From NCBI RefSeq assembly GCF_004798865.1, contig NW_025336598.1, forward strand, positions 18,880,339-18,944,338: a DNA stretch of 64,000 nt, given 5' to 3'. The notes under the pieces were generated by a model that had not been told where the DNA came from, did not search any database, and worked only from the letters and a program-made list of their open reading frames with translations. A program made the translations under genes and the position numbers. Origin of the DNA: Varanus komodoensis (taxonomy: Eukaryota; Chordata; Lepidosauria; Squamata; Varanidae). Positions 10,646 through 23,267 of this stretch are shown in pieces. Position 1 is the first letter of the stretch; every line of letters starts with the position of its first letter.

Positions 10646-13600
10646 CTGGTGTCAAGGGTACACATGGTTAGGCTAACCTTCTGGGGTCCCACCTGAAGCA
10701 GTGGCCTACTGGCTATCCCTGAACGTCAAGGTCCTCTTCACCCTGGCTCCTTCTAAGCTCTCCTTTTGGCCCAGATAACCACTGAATTGCAAAGGAAGAA
10801 CACTAGAAGCCACCCAGCTGAGCCTCTGTTGCCAAACTTCAGAAATGGTCTTAGGAATGGCCAAACGTAGGGCAAGCCATTGTGATTGCAACACATTGTA
10901 CCACCTGCATGAAGAAGTCACGCAGGACCTGACCACACAGTGGGGAGATGAGCCAATAGCCACACTCAGCTCCAAAGCACTCCTGGCTTGACTCCAGTGG
11001 TGATGCATTTCCTCTTGTTTGATGATAACTGGCCCTCCTGATCTATAATCATTCCAAGATTCCTCTAAAATAGGACACTGTTCTTACTCCTATTTTGCAA
11101 CTCTGTGTTAAGCAAGGGGTGGCCTGTCCAAGTTTAGTGAGACAGGGAGTGGAATTCAGAACATCCCAGCTTAGCTTCACTAGTGCTAACAAAACCAAGA
11201 CAGGAAAAGGTTTGTGGCTTAATGTGCACTCAACTCCTTCATTAAACAGTTACGCTAATGGTTTACATCAAGCAATGGCTCGGAGGTAGGACTTAATTAC
11301 AGTTTTATATGAGGCCTGAGTTATGTTTCTCGGCCTCTTTGAAGAGCCAGTCTCCTGCCAGCCATAACAGAGGAAAAGAGAAGGTGCTGAGACGGCTTTG
11401 AGTGTGTGTGTAAATAGCTTAGATGGAATAGCTATCGAACCTCCATGTAAAGAGGCAATATACCATTGCATACCAGAAGGCAGGAACAAACCACTGAGGA
11501 TAATGGTTGCCCCTAGTAACACACATTAAGGGAATGAAGGCGGTTCAGTGCTAGATAGAGCTGTGGTCTGAACCAGCAAAGCAATTTATTAAGCTGTCAA
11601 ATCCTATTACTTATTTTTTTTCCAAAAGGGATACACATTATATTAAGAAAACAGCAATGCAAGACAACCCTTTTCTTTGCAACATGGTTTAATAGCTGGG
11701 ACTGCTCCTGGTTTTTGCAGTTTCTGAAAGTATCAGTTAAGACTCTCAAGGAGCAAAGCAAAGACAGAAAAACATGCCCATGGAATGAATGAAAATAGCA
11801 TGAGTGTGTTAGCACATGCTGTTCACAAATCAAGTGATATGGCAACAACACATTGGTGACATCAGCCACTAGGAATACTAGTCAAACAGGCTATGTTAGT
11901 GCATGGCGTTGGGTCATTTCCAAACTGGCTCTGTACTGCAGATTCCAGTCATGTATTTTTGCAGTGCAGGCTTGCAGCAATGTGGATAGCCATCCTGGTC
12001 TCAACAGACCACATGCCAGTGGCTCCAGTAATCACATCACTTAGACTAGAACAGAGTAGACTAGGTTTGGTAGCTTGCCAGACTGCATTTGGGGTAATCC
12101 TGGGCAGTGGTGCTAAGAGTTCTTCACTAAAACTGGGAAGTAATCTTTGCTTTTACATTGAAGAGTTGGAATGCACGTTTTCTTTTATTTCTCTTATAAT
12201 TTTTATATTTTTTTTTGCTTTGTTCTATTCCTCTGCTCCCAGAACAATGGACAGGCAAAAGGAAGTAACCTAGTTATTTTCTTCCAGCATCACATCATGC
12301 CCATTCCCTCATCTAGCAGGACTCAGGAAGTAGACTCTGTTGCTAGGTACAGTTGCTGTTACTAGGGTTGCTGGAATAACTGTCATCTGGAATAGGCACT
12401 GGGGCAAAAATCTGCTTGGCTTGCATTTGAATACACACAAGTTGCATATCCTAAACTAATTTGTGAACACAACTTTCCTTTTGTTTCTGCACTCCTCCAG
12501 ATTTTGCAATGTAATTCTCCAATGTAAAAAAGGATGTAAAATGTATATATTAGGAGAAATCGTATAGAAACCAAGCAAATATTAGCAGAATGTGCTTACT
12601 AAAGTGTGTATATCAGGGCAGTGTACTCACAAAATGCATATAAATGTTCACTTGTACACAAAGGCATACAATTTTTATGTGGTTTTTTTTAAAAGGAGAA
12701 TTTTAAAAGTGGTGCAAACATGGAACAGAACTGACTTGTGGTTAAAAAAAAAGAACATTATTGTTTGAGAGACAGACAGAATTTTCCATCTGGAGATTTC
12801 AAACAACACTGCTGCCTACACGTAGGAAAAGAATCCAGCGGGTACAGAATGCCAAAGCAAATGCCAAATGCACATGAGGATGATTTTATCTTTCAAAGCA
12901 CCTTTCAGCCCCTCTTGCATCACTATTAATGTGCTTTGGTCTAAAGTTTGAAATCCCAGCATAAGGATGATCATATGCCTATAGACAATGGATATCTTTT
13001 AATAATCAAATCTCATAACTGTATATAAGGAATCAATATAATATCTGTCATTTCAGATGCCACTGCTCATCCAGATATTGAAATCATGCTCCTACAACTC
13101 CCACTGATTTATTGGTAAGTGGGCTATTAAATTACATTTTCCTGTGAAGAATGCACTTGCTCTAACACGTTAACTTCCTGAAATCACTTTTTTGCTTCTG
13201 AGGCAGTGTTTTGTCTGATTAAGAGACATCCCTTCTGCAGAAACAGTGCCAAAAACAGTTTCTGAATGATGGGGGACTGATTCCCTAGTCCTTGGGTCTG
13301 TAAAAACACCCACAAGAACAAACTTGAAATGTCAAAATGCACCTCTCACTGGCCAGAACAGATGAGCCAAGAAAAAGATGTGTGTCTGTTTCCCCAGATT
13401 CTAACTGGCGTTATCAGCAGTCATTCCTAATTCAGAGATAAGTTGCAGAGATGAGTTTAAGATATAGGGTGGACATTATGCATCACAAAAACAGAGGTTA
13501 CAAATTTGCATAAAATGTGCACATACTGATTTATATGTACAGATGCAAATGTGAAAATAATTACTAAAATGCAAATGCAAATAGAATACATTTCCCTGTA

Positions 13601-14429
13601 GCATGGAAGAGTATATGGACAGGTGACTCATGTGTGCTTGGGGTCGGGGTGCGGGGGAGACGGGATAAAGATCTATACTTGGGACTTTTATTGGCTTTGC
13701 AAAGTCTGACTCACTAATCTGTCCTGTGAGGCAAACTCCAACCCAAGTTTCGTGCACAATTTCTGCTATTATATCCTGACATTTCTTCACACCTGTTCTA
13801 CAATGACTTCATTATCTGTTGTCTTTTTTCCATGATGTGTATTTCAGCATGTGCTGAACTTGTGGTACTGGCCTTTCTCGCTGCCCCCCACCTGGCAGCT
13901 TCTCTCTTTCCCTACGTCCCTCTGCCTCGGCGAATGAATTGAGGAGTAAATGCAATGCTGTTTCTACCTATCCTCTCTCATCCTTTGAAAAAAAAAAAAA
14001 GTTTGGAAGCCTTTATTTTGTGTGATTGTCTCCTTTGACATTTTTATATTCTTAACTCAAAGAGCAACTAGCTGAAAATGTGCTGATATACATGTCTATT
14101 TAGAAGTAAATCATAGTCTTCAATTTTGTTTATTCCTGCAAAACTCAGCATGGGATAAGGGCTGCATTGACTTTTGGGAATTGGTTTCAGGAAAAGGGAC
14201 AGGGGACTGCTGGTTGCAGTAACTTATGGGAAGAAGTAGCAGCACAACCCCCTCTCTCCTCTTGCCCCTCCTTTTGTTCTTTTTTCCTTTCCTTTCTTTT
14301 TTGTGGTGGTGGGCAAAGGAGCTTTGAATCACTTCTTTTTCAAGTTCTCTACTCCTTTGGACCAGCAAAGGTGTGCAGAAGTTTAATCACTGTAAGAAGC
14401 AAATCAGGAAGGAAATTTATGGGCTTCAA

Positions 14430-14745
14430 AGGCTGTCTCAAAGAGGAAGGTCAAGATCTCTTCTTACTGATACCAGAGTGTGTAGGACATGGAATAATCA
14501 TTTCAAGCTGTGATAACACAGATTCAGGCTAGATAATCAGGAAAAGCTTCCTTGCTGTCAGAGCAATACGACAGTGGAACCAGCTGCCTAGAGAGGTGGT
14601 GCACTATCCCACACTATAGACTTTCAGAAAGAAACTGGGCAGCCATCTGAGAGGGATGGTGTAACCTGGTGTCCTGCAACAGCAGAGGGTTAGACTCAAT
14701 GGCCTTCATGGCCCCTTCCAACTCTATTATTCTATGATTTCTCCT
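14430..14745 (+). mobile_element. CR1 LINE 3' end
   Basis: CR1 hallmarks are 'agagcaatacgacagtgg', 'aactgggcagccatctgaga', 'ggttagactcaatggcctt' and the terminal 'ccaactctattattctatga'. It is the last few hundred bases only, 5'-truncated as is usual for CR1. Confidence 0.88.
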
Positions 14746-16110
14746 TCGCACGGTTTCCCAGTTCCTCCCACTTCTCCTGCAATTGCACGTCTGGGTGACC
14801 TAATCACATTTTAGACACAGTAGGAACCAAACTTTTTTCCTAATCATGTACCCCAACAGTGTAAATGCATATTGTATAAATACCATAACACCAACTGCAA
14901 TACACAAAAGAGTCTCTAGCTAATTCTGGGTGCTAATTGTGATAAGCAATTCCAAGGCGCTTGCACTTCATTGTTAGGGTTTTTTTAAACCAGACCTGGA
15001 CTTGACAAAGAGAGGACACCTTCAAACAGAGGATGGTCCCTTCAACAACCCTTCAAGTAGAACACATGGCCACCAAAATAAAATATTTTCTCCCTGAGCA
15101 GAGAGGTAACTATTCAATCAGATTTCAGTATGTCGTGCAACTGTGTCCATAGTTGTTCAAGCTCCATGGTAGGGACCATGGCTTCCTTAGATGGAAATGG
15201 CCTACATCTCAGAATATACCAATGCGGGAACTTTCAATAAAGCACGTGTATATTTCTGAATAAACCTAGGCTGAGTTTTTCAAAGTGAAAAAGCTCGATG
15301 AGGTAGACTAGAGGTCTCTATGCCTCCACCTACTGATAGAAAGACGGTACTGCATTTGTTAGCTTTATGACGGGAAGAAAAAGCAGCCCTGGAAAATTAT
15401 TAACTTATAAGCAAACATAAGTAACTCAGAAGGCCATATATTTAAATTTAGGAAAATGCTAAAGAAAAGTCCAGCTTTCCATCCCTAAATGAAAAGCTTT
15501 GCCTTTCACAGTATTGAATATCTTCAAAAGGTTCTCAGGAAGATTGGAAGACCGAAAGGCCATGTTTCATTGCTTTCGGAAGACACTAATCCACAAGAAG
15601 CACAACACCCACGCCCACACTCTGGCTCCTCTTTTACACGAGCCTGTTTCAACATCGGGATGAGCCTCCTCTTCCCTCTGCCTGCGCAGTGTCCTCTCAT
15701 AGTTTAGATAATGCAGATAAACAGACCAAACCTCCACGTGAAACAGGCAACAACAATTTAATAAGAGTGGCTGAATGTTTATACTTGGGTGCTGCAGTAA
15801 TGCAGTGACGATATGTTGTAATTACCAAAGTCTGAATGCCGTTCTTCCAGCTCCTACCTCACTATTCAGGAAGGGTTTACATTTCATTTCATCTCCGGGT
15901 TTCAGCTTTGACTGCAAGAAGGCACTGGTTAATAATTACCAAAGGAAACACTCTCCTTTTCTGGTTTTATCCCATCAGGTGGCAAGGAAGTGCCCTGTTT
16001 TTCTGTCACTGCCATTTTAACTTGCAGTATTTTGTTCTCCCAGTTGCTCTCCAAACCTCTTCTTTGGTACATTATGAAATCCACTAATTCCATCTAATCC
16101 ATGCAGTGCG

Positions 16111-16129
16111 CTCTCTCTCTCTCTCTCTC
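16111..16129. repeat. (CT)n short microsatellite
   Basis: About nine perfect CT units. Confidence 0.9.
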
Positions 16130-16391
16130 GAAGACATTGCAGGTCCTCATCTAAGTGTTGTGTCAAAATTCCATATGAGAGGAAGAACATGCTTTAAAAA
16201 ACAAACAGAACAAGGCAAAAAGCCACAGGTAGTTTTTATGAGAAAGGCCAGCAGGTGAAAGTTGTGTTGCCTGTGTACCCCTATGCACAGGTACAACATT
16301 TAAGGATTCTGGGGTGTGCTGGGCATGCTGGGAGGAACCTCAAAATGCATAGGATGGGATTCTTACTTTGAACTCATTGATAGCACTAAAG

Positions 16392-16392
<1 letters not shown>

Positions 16393-16445
<53 letters not shown>
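16393..16445. repeat. (ATT)n microsatellite at the L2 3' end
   Basis: About 17 perfect ATT units directly adjoin the 3' end of the L2 element, as is usual for L2 insertions, whose tails are short tandem repeats. Confidence 0.97.
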
Positions 16446-16446
<1 letters not shown>

Positions 16447-17850
16447 ACATTTCTATGCCGCCCCTTGCCGAAACCTCGGGGCGGCTTACAACATGATAAA
16501 ATACATTGAAATACAATAGTACATAATAAATTACCATTAAATATAACAATACAAAAAATACATTGATTTACAAATACAAAATTAAAATTATCAGTATAAA
16601 ATAAAAATATAGGAGGAGAAAGAGAAGGAAGAAGAAGTTGCCCAGGCCAGATCATATGTTTTAACAATTGAAATGACGTTTAAATAAAAAGGTCTTTACC
16701 TGGCGCCGAAAAACCAGTAACGACGGTGCCAGGCGGACCTCTTTGGGGAGTGAATTCCATAGGTTGGGCGCCACCGCAGAGAAAGCCCTCCTCCGGGTAC
16801 TTACTCTCCTAATTTCTTTCATGGAGGGTTCCCGGAGAAGGGACTCTCCCGCAGATCTCAAAGGGCGGTCGGGCATATACGGACGTAAGCGCTCGTTCAG
16901 GTAGCCAGGACCCAAGCCATTTAGGGCTTTGTAGGTCATAATCAACACCTTGAATTGGGCCCAGGCTTCAATGGGAAGCCAGTGAAGCTGATGGAGGACT
17001 GGAGTCATGTGAGCATAACGCCCCGTCCCCGTCAGCAACCTGGCAGCTCTATTTTGCACCAATTGAAGTGTTCGGACTGTCTTCAGGGGAAGCCCCATGT
17101 AAAGCGCGTTACAGAAGTCTAGGCGGGAAGTCACCAGCGCGTGTGTCACCGTCGCCAGGCAGTCGTATTCCAGGTAGGGGCGCAGCTGATTAATCAGCCG
17201 AAGTTGAAGGAAGGCGTTCCTCGCTACCGCTGTCACCTGAGCTTCCAAAGAAAGCTCCGGGTCGAGGAGTACTCCTAAGCTGCGGACCTTATCCCTAAGA
17301 GGGAGTGTTGCACCATTCAGGACCAGGTCAAATCCACCCTCTCCGAAACCCGATCCGCCAACCAACAGGACCTCCGTCTTGTCTGGGTTGAGTTTCAGTT
17401 TATTGGCCCTCATCCATTCCCTTACCTCGGCCAAGCACCGGTTCAGCACAGCCACTGCCTCACCTGGATTAGTGGAGAATGAGAGGTAAAGCTGGGTATC
17501 ATCAGCATATTGATGATTCCGCAGCCCACACCTCCTGATGACCTCTCCCAGCAGTTTCATATAGATGTTAAATAGCAGAGGGGATAGAATGGAGCCCTGT
17601 GGTACCCCATGGCATAGCTGCCATGACGTAGAGACATGGTTCCCCAGCACTACCTTCTGGAATCGACCGTCGAGATAGGAGCGGAACCACTGCAAAGCAG
17701 TGCCTCCAACCCCCAATCCCGCAAGTCTATCCAGAAGGATACCATGGTCGATGGTGCCGAAAGCCGCCGAGAGGTCCAGAAGAACCAACAGGGATGTACT
17801 CCCCCTGTCCTTCTCCCTGCACAGGTCGTTGTACAGGGCGACCAAGGCAG
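16446..17850 (-). mobile_element. L2-type LINE, 5'-truncated, open RT frame
   Basis: An open frame of 394 codons (17845-16661) encodes reverse transcriptase. Visible parts are LDLSAAFGTIDHGILLDRL, GVPQGSILSPLLFNIY, QYADDTQLYLSF with the catalytic YADD, KLNPDKTEVLLVG, and the L2/CR1-type C-terminal region (QNRAARLLTG, LHQLHWLPI, PNLWNSLP). The 3'UTR ends GTAAGCCGCCCCGAGG...GGCGGCATAGAAATG followed by an (AAT)n tail. The element lacks its 5' part with the endonuclease. The lack of stops implies a recent insertion. It lies upstream of, and antisense to, C4orf19. Confidence 0.92.
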
Positions 17851-17904
17851 ATCTTGGAAACCTTCAAACCCAGCTGTGAGCCTATATCCCAGCCCACCCC
17901 AACA

Positions 17905-18030
17905 CAGGAATAGGTAACTTGAGTTATTAGACTGCAACTTCCATCCTTATTCGCCATTGAGTATGCTGGCTAGAGATGATGGAAATTGTAGTCCAGCAAC
18001 ATCTGGAAAGCCACTGGTTGCCCAGCTCTT
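17905..18030. repeat. Palindromic MITE-like repeat
   Basis: 'actgcaacttccatcct' and 'gatggaaattgtagtccagc' form the core palindrome, followed by 'aacatctggaaagcc'. It lies between the L2 and the first coding exon of C4orf19. Confidence 0.65.
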
Positions 18031-18320
18031 TTCTGCCATGAAGGTTGATCTTGTTTTCAAAGAAGGAATAGTCTGAAAAGTTGTTCATATTCAACGGAAG
18101 TTGTGAGAAATGGGATGAAGGAGCTCTGCGCAAATAGCAGCATGTTAGGGTTTCCAGTGTCATAGGAGTTAGTTCTCTAAATGATCTAAAATGCTCTTTC
18201 AAAAACAGAAAGCTGCTGCCTTTTCATTTGTTCACTCTTTCATATCATGCGTGAAATACATGTCTTTATATACACTTTTGTCTGCTTTCTCTTTTCAGAT
18301 AATAACAAAGAAGAATCCAG

Positions 18321-18352
18321 ATGGGGTGCAGGTGCTGTAAAATGATACAAAG
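18321..18352 (+). CDS. C4orf19: C4orf19/PGCKA1 orthologue, first coding exon
   Basis: The exon encodes MGCRCCKMIQ plus two bases of the next codon. A pyrimidine-rich acceptor ends in AG at 18297-18298, so the exon runs 18299-18352 with 22 nt of 5'UTR, and a GT donor lies at 18353. I recognise the start because human C4orf19 begins MGCRCCKIIQS. Gly2 followed by Cys3, Cys5 and Cys6 fits N-myristoylation plus palmitoylation, which would tether the protein to membranes (inference). The split codon AG|C gives Ser11 and joins the next exon in frame. Any upstream non-coding exons would lie to the left and were not identified. Confidence 0.9.
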
Positions 18353-18835
18353 GTACAGGCAGACTCAGTACCACTTGAGGCATGGCTAAAATTAAATAAG
18401 CATTATATTTGCAAGCAGCCTTCCCCAACCTGGTGCCCTCCACATATTTTGAAGTTCACTCCCATCAACCCCAGCCAGCATGCCCACTGGTCAGTAATGC
18501 TGGGAGTTGTGTGGCCCAAAACATCTAGACTACATCTGGCATAAGATTGTTGAAGGCTGCTTCTGAAGATATTTTTGAAAATTCTGTTTTTGTTCTATTG
18601 CACCACATTTAAGTTTGGCTCCATATTTACTCAAAGACCCACTGTGATAAATGGAGCTTGAATTCATTGTGACTAACTTACAGCCCATGGATTTCAATGG
18701 GTCTACTCAAAGTATAAGTAAAATTGAAAATGCTGATAAAGCTTGACAAAAGACAACAGATTTGAAATCTTAGACTAGTTGTGGCTTTTTCATTAGAGAA
18801 GGAAATACTAAATGGCTGTCTCAAATTTTCTGCAG
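18353..18835 (+). other. C4orf19: C4orf19 intron between the two coding exons
   Basis: This 483-bp intron starts GTACAG and ends CTGCAG. It contains a palindromic MITE-like repeat at 18415-18562. A weak copy of another short repeat, with the theme 'tttcaatgggtctactcaaag', lies at about 18610-18720. No further coding sequence is seen. Confidence 0.8.
18415..18562. repeat. Palindromic MITE-like repeat
   Basis: The left arm 'agcagccttccccaacctgg' then 'tgccctcc' and the right arm ending 'gttgaaggctgct' form an inverted repeat around an 'actcccatcaaccccagcc' core. The family is common in squamates; its transposase source is unknown to me. It lies inside the C4orf19 intron. Confidence 0.72.
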
Positions 18836-19754
18836 CTACATCTTTGATCCTCAAGAACTGCAGACATCTGGATATGTCAATGAGATAAACAACTACAAGT
18901 CCGATGAACAGGATGGAGGCAAACTCAAATGCAAGCACAGCAACGACATTCAGGTACATAAAAATGAACTGCAGAACGTTGACTTTCAGTCAGCAGCAAA
19001 CACACACAAATTAAACAACACTAAGGATGTTGTTTGGAATCACAGAAGTACTGCTCTTTGCGAGGAAGGGCTTGGGAACTTGGTTGAAAAGTGCAGCTTC
19101 ACTATCAATGGCATCCATTCCTACTCTGCTGTAAACTTCAACCCCAGCACAAACCAAAGCAAAGAGATCTGCACACATCTCAACTCTGGTCAGCTACAGG
19201 ATCCTTCCGTCAAAAGGGTCTCCCAGCCAAAAATGTGTGAAAAACATGAAGATCAACCAAAGCCAACTTCAGAGGCAACAAGAAGCGTCCACTATGAGGA
19301 ATTTCAAAATACATGTGAAAACATTCCTTCTGCTCAGAGTGCCATATCAGAGACCCAAGGCAGTGGCATACATGTGCCTGGCCCAAATGAATCCCCAGAT
19401 GCCAGTTGTCCTAGAAAACAAAGAGCTGCTGGAAACACGAGTCTGTTAACCAACCGCACATGCAGAGCCCAAAGCACTGAATGCTTGCCCAGGTACAAGC
19501 CATCGTGTGAGTCTGAAAGCTGTGATTCAGGAGATGAACCCTGTAGGGTGTGTGTCAAGGATAAATCATCCAGGGAGGCCCCATCTCCACATATTGAAAC
19601 GGATGCGGCAGAAGGAGCAATGTGTGTGTGCCACAAAGAGGTGGATAGAGAACTGGAAGAGGAGGAGGAGGAGGATGCAGAAGTAGCAGAGGCTCTTGCA
19701 GCCCTTGAGGCTGCTACAGCAGGAGAAGACTCTGATGAGGAAGAGGACTATTAG
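18836..19754 (+). CDS. C4orf19: C4orf19/PGCKA1 orthologue, main coding exon
   Basis: After the acceptor at 18834-18835 (CTGCAG) the frame reads SYIFDPQELQTSGYVNEIN and stays open to TAG at 19752-19754. Joined to the first coding exon it gives 316 aa; I recall the human protein as about 314 aa. SYxFDP and GYVNE match human C4orf19. The middle is polar, low in hydrophobic residues and probably disordered. The C-terminus (about residues 282-316) is very acidic: a Glu run, an Ala/Leu-rich stretch (EALAALEAATAGED) and the end EEEDY. There is no membrane segment and no catalytic domain. The newer name, PDCD10 and GCKIII kinases associated 1, suggests a partner of the PDCD10/STK24-25-26 complex; this comes from the name, not from this sequence. 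The gene faces RELL1 tail to tail. Confidence 0.93.
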
Positions 19755-21179
19755 ATGATTGCCGTGGTACTGATAATAAATGTTGTTGCAGACGTGGTGT
19801 GAAAGGCCACACTGGGGGCCTGCCCTGGGGAACAGCAACAGCCCGGGCTGCCCATAATGGGAGGGAACACATTGACAGGCCAGGTGAGCTACTTCACAAG
19901 AGGAGCTGTGCCAGGTCCCATGTTGTGCATCTCCCAGGACTATATTGATGTACCACCAGCAACATCACGCAACCAAATGTTTATGTGCCAGACCTCTGCA
20001 CTGGGGTGGGTGGAAGGAAGGCCAGGATGTACCAGCAGGTCTCTGGGTGACTTGCAGCAGGTTGGCATGGGCTTCTGACTCCCTGTCAGTTGCTTAATAA
20101 TAGGAACAAAGTAGCTCTTCCTACTTAAATTAGGCTACTGAAATTACAAAACAATCTCAGTGTAAGCAGAAGAGAACTTTTGTCCCAAAGAATTGCGATT
20201 TGGTTCAGTTCTGGTATGGAACAGAAATCCTCCAGCTCAGAATGTGCTCAAAGGCATGCATTTAAGTGTATGTCTTTTGTGCCTTGCTCCCCTTGATGAA
20301 TCATGAGGTTCATGCAAAAAAACAGTAGAGTCCACGAGCTGGAAGCTTCCCAATGAGCTATCCAACCCATGAGCTATCTGCTGCTCCTGCCAGACAAGTG
20401 AATCGTCCCCTTCTGCTTGCCAACATGGCAGCTGCAGACTGTAATGAATGCACATGCTGCAAGGAATGGTTAACATATATAATTTACCCAGGAAAAATTC
20501 CAGCTAGAAAAATTACCTCCCGGTGAAATTCTCTTGTTTTTGGGGAAAAAAAGGACTTGGAAGTGCTAAGTGCTCCTTCAGGTCAGTAAGAGCTGAAATA
20601 ACCTCCCTGACTTTAAGATATCAGGACAGTGAGAAGTTGTCCTCCCACACTTCTGGGCAGTTCAGAGCTTTCCTCAGCCCTCCAGGCTTCACGTGTTCCT
20701 CTTACCTGCTGAAGGGCAATTTCAGCTAGAGCTCAGAGACAACTGCTGGGTTCGGAGGGAGAGTTTCAGTGGTGCCAGAAACGGTTTCCCTGACTTTTTT
20801 TTTCCTTTGCAGGAAAGACTTCAGACAAAAGCATTCCCTTTCTCATTTGCACTTACCTCAGTGATGTCACCACATCGCTCATTCGGACTGAATACACAGC
20901 GCTGTGAGTGACGGCATCCTGTTCACTACCCAGCCACCCGTAGGGTGAAAGAGAAGATAAAGTAGGACATAGCAAAGATAGAAGCAGGCACAGCCAGGGG
21001 GAAACAATAGTACCAAAGGGTGTTGGAAAAATAAATGAATATCTGCTTTGTTTTAACTGGAAAATATTTAACCTAGCTCTAGTTTTATGTATTTTCCCCC
21101 TTGTAAAACCCACTAAAAACACAAGTAAACATTTCTCTTGTACCTACGGCCACATAGACCCAACTGGTACCAAAACATG

Positions 21180-21390
21180 GGAGAAGAACCATAGCTCAGT
21201 GGCAGGGCACCTGCTTGGGATACAGAAGGCCCCCTGCCACCGGTTCGATCCCCAGCATTTCCAGGTAGGGCTCAGGAAGGATCCTGCTGCAAAACCCTGA
21301 AGAGATGCTGCCAGCCCGTGCTGACAATACTGGGTGAGATGAGCCAAGGTTTAGGGTTGGCACATGGCAGCTTCCCATGTTCCACAGCTG
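21180..21390 (+). mobile_element. tRNA-derived SINE, 'gctcagtggcag' family
   Basis: The A-box-like 'tagctcagtggcagggc' and B-box-like 'ggttcgatccccag' make a tRNA-type promoter. A body with 'gctgccagcccgtgctgaca' and the 3' end 'ggcagcttcccatgttcc' follow. This is a second squamate SINE family, distinct from the L2-tailed one. It is not a tRNA gene because the cloverleaf is not maintained and the SINE body follows. Confidence 0.82.
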
Positions 21391-21589
21391 CAGGATGATG
21401 GCTATTTCAAGGGCTTGATGTATGGAAGTGGTCACTGACAGGCACAGTGTGCCTACAAAGTGACCATAATGAAGGGGAGAGAGTCATCTAGGCATGTCTT
21501 AGGGTTCTGGTGCTGAGCCACGTGTGCCATTTGTAATAGAGGGGCGGTAACTCAGGGGTAGAGCAGTTGTTGCTGTTAGTATGCTACAT

Positions 21590-21800
21590 TTGTGTTCTTC
21601 CTTTTTTATCCAAGGAACCCAGAGCGACTTGCACAATCTTCCACTTTCCCATTTTATCCTCACAACTCCCTGTGCTGCAGGCTGGGCTGAGAGGCAGTGC
21701 CTAGCCCAAAGCCACACAGTGAGCTTCATGGCCAAGTGAGGGCAAGAACGTGAGTCTCCCGAGTCCCAGTCTAGCACTGCTCCCACTCCTCCTCCTGTTG
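21590..21800 (-). mobile_element. Old copy of the L2-tailed tRNA SINE
   Basis: On the + strand 'cattttatcctcacaactccc', 'gctgggctgagagg' and 'agcttcatggccaagtgag' match the reversed SINE body. The tRNA head is badly eroded. Confidence 0.65.
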
Positions 21801-22171
21801 CTTTCCTTACAGGAGGGCCCAGGCCCAACATCCTTCATCATGAGACAGGGCCAGGAAGGGATCCTGGCAAGCCACCACACATGGCAGAAACGCGCCAGAT
21901 GGACCAGTTCTCTGATGCAGAATGCAGCAGGGTCCCATGCATGGTGCATTGCAGAGGTTCAGCCTCATTACATTCCATCCTGGTGGACTTCTTCCTGGTG
22001 GTGCTTCTTCCTCAAACCCTGTTGCTGTGTGTGCACGCAGCAGCAAGACCATTAAGCCACTTCACTTCAGGATCCATAACACTAACTACAATAAATTGTT
22101 TCCAACATTGACTTGCCAGAAGCAATTGCGCCAGGTCCTTTTCCGTTTGGTTAAGCACAAGGGTATCTTGT

Positions 22172-22255
22172 TGTGGACCAGCCTTCCCTAACCTGATGCT
22201 CTCAATATGTCTCAAAGATCTGGAGGGCCCCAGGTTGAGGAAAGTGCTATAGGAT
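22172..22255. repeat. MITE-like repeat, internally deleted
   Basis: 'ccagccttccctaacctgat' and 'ggagggccccaggttgagga' are the outer arms only, with the usual centre missing. Confidence 0.6.
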
Positions 22256-22624
22256 GAAACTGCCTGGGCAAGGCAATTTCATGGTGAAGCCTTAAGTGTG
22301 ACTTGAGCATAAAATGACATGCAGCTCCAATTACACACTCTTGCAAGCTCACGGCAGGTTTGCACATGCATTTGCATTCCCTGATTTTGCTTTACTAAAT
22401 TTGCTTGTAGAAGAACATATGCCAAAGAGCATGGCTTGGGTGTCCTGAATGTTATGTCTCCGGCTTGTGTTTACTCATCCACATGTACAACAGCACCGAC
22501 ACCAGCAAACTGCAAAATTAAAGGTACCTGTCAATGGCCGACACACTTCCCACAACAGAATTGACATGTATATATAAATCAGGATCTTTTTAATTTGCCC
22601 TTTAATTTGTCCATCACTGGAGAT

Positions 22625-22660
22625 TTTGTCTGTGTGTGTGTGTGCACGCGCACACACCAT
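22625..22660. repeat. TG/CA microsatellite
   Basis: A TGTGTG run passing through 'cacgcg' into CACACAC, giving a self-complementary alternating purine-pyrimidine tract. Confidence 0.85.
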
Positions 22661-23267
22661 TGTAACACTATTCCCCCAAAATAATTTCTGGTTTAGGCCT
22701 GGCGTTATGATTTTTTTCCTTGAAGTTAGTAATTAAGTTAGCATTAAATGTTTTAGACAGGGCAGGCTGCAAATTGAGATAAATGGATTATTTGCCCTGC
22801 AATTGTTCGGACCCTGGATGTGACAGCAAGTAGGAGCATATTCCTATGGAAGTAGCTCTCAAAGTAGGTGAAAGAGCATCCATGAGGGTGTCATCTAAGC
22901 TGAACTAAACATGGGGTGTCTGCAGAAAAGATCAACCACTGAGCAAATCCAAAGCAAATCGAGTTAATACTAGATTGCCTGGTGCATTATGAATAGAAAA
23001 ATATTCCCTCAGTTTCCTGTGACAGTATTGATGCCACTTGAAAAATACTTGGTATATTGTACTGGAAAATATTTATTCTTGAACTCTTGGGGAGGTATTT
23101 TCTTGAATTTCAAACTACTTCATTTAACCTCATTTTGCTAGTTTTGAGGTTGGATACTTCTAGAGAAGAGATGAAAATGGCAGATTACCTGACATTGGAC
23201 TTCCCTTATCGTCAACCATTCCCTTCTGATTTTATATTTTATAGACGAAAATCTATTGTAACCTGTT

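Larger units (their letters stand above)
1..16380. other. Left flank of C4orf19, non-coding
   Basis: No host coding exon is supported here. It may include upstream non-coding exons or introns of C4orf19, since the human gene is long, but I could not point to one. Apart from the repeats listed separately, 1-570, 1110-2720, 5900-7060, 10650-14420 and 14750-16100 hold nothing I can name. Confidence 0.6.

Noticed and set aside
17636-17917. + strand and alternate-frame open frames over the L2
   Set aside because: They are shadows of the L2 reverse transcriptase frame on the - strand.
19775-19780. AATAAA 21 nt after the C4orf19 stop as the main poly(A) site
   Set aside because: It would leave an unusually short 3'UTR. 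It is kept only as an alternative to the distal signal at 23268.
21190-21260. tRNA gene
   Set aside because: A- and B-box-like sequences are present, but no complete cloverleaf is evident and a SINE body follows, so it is a SINE head.
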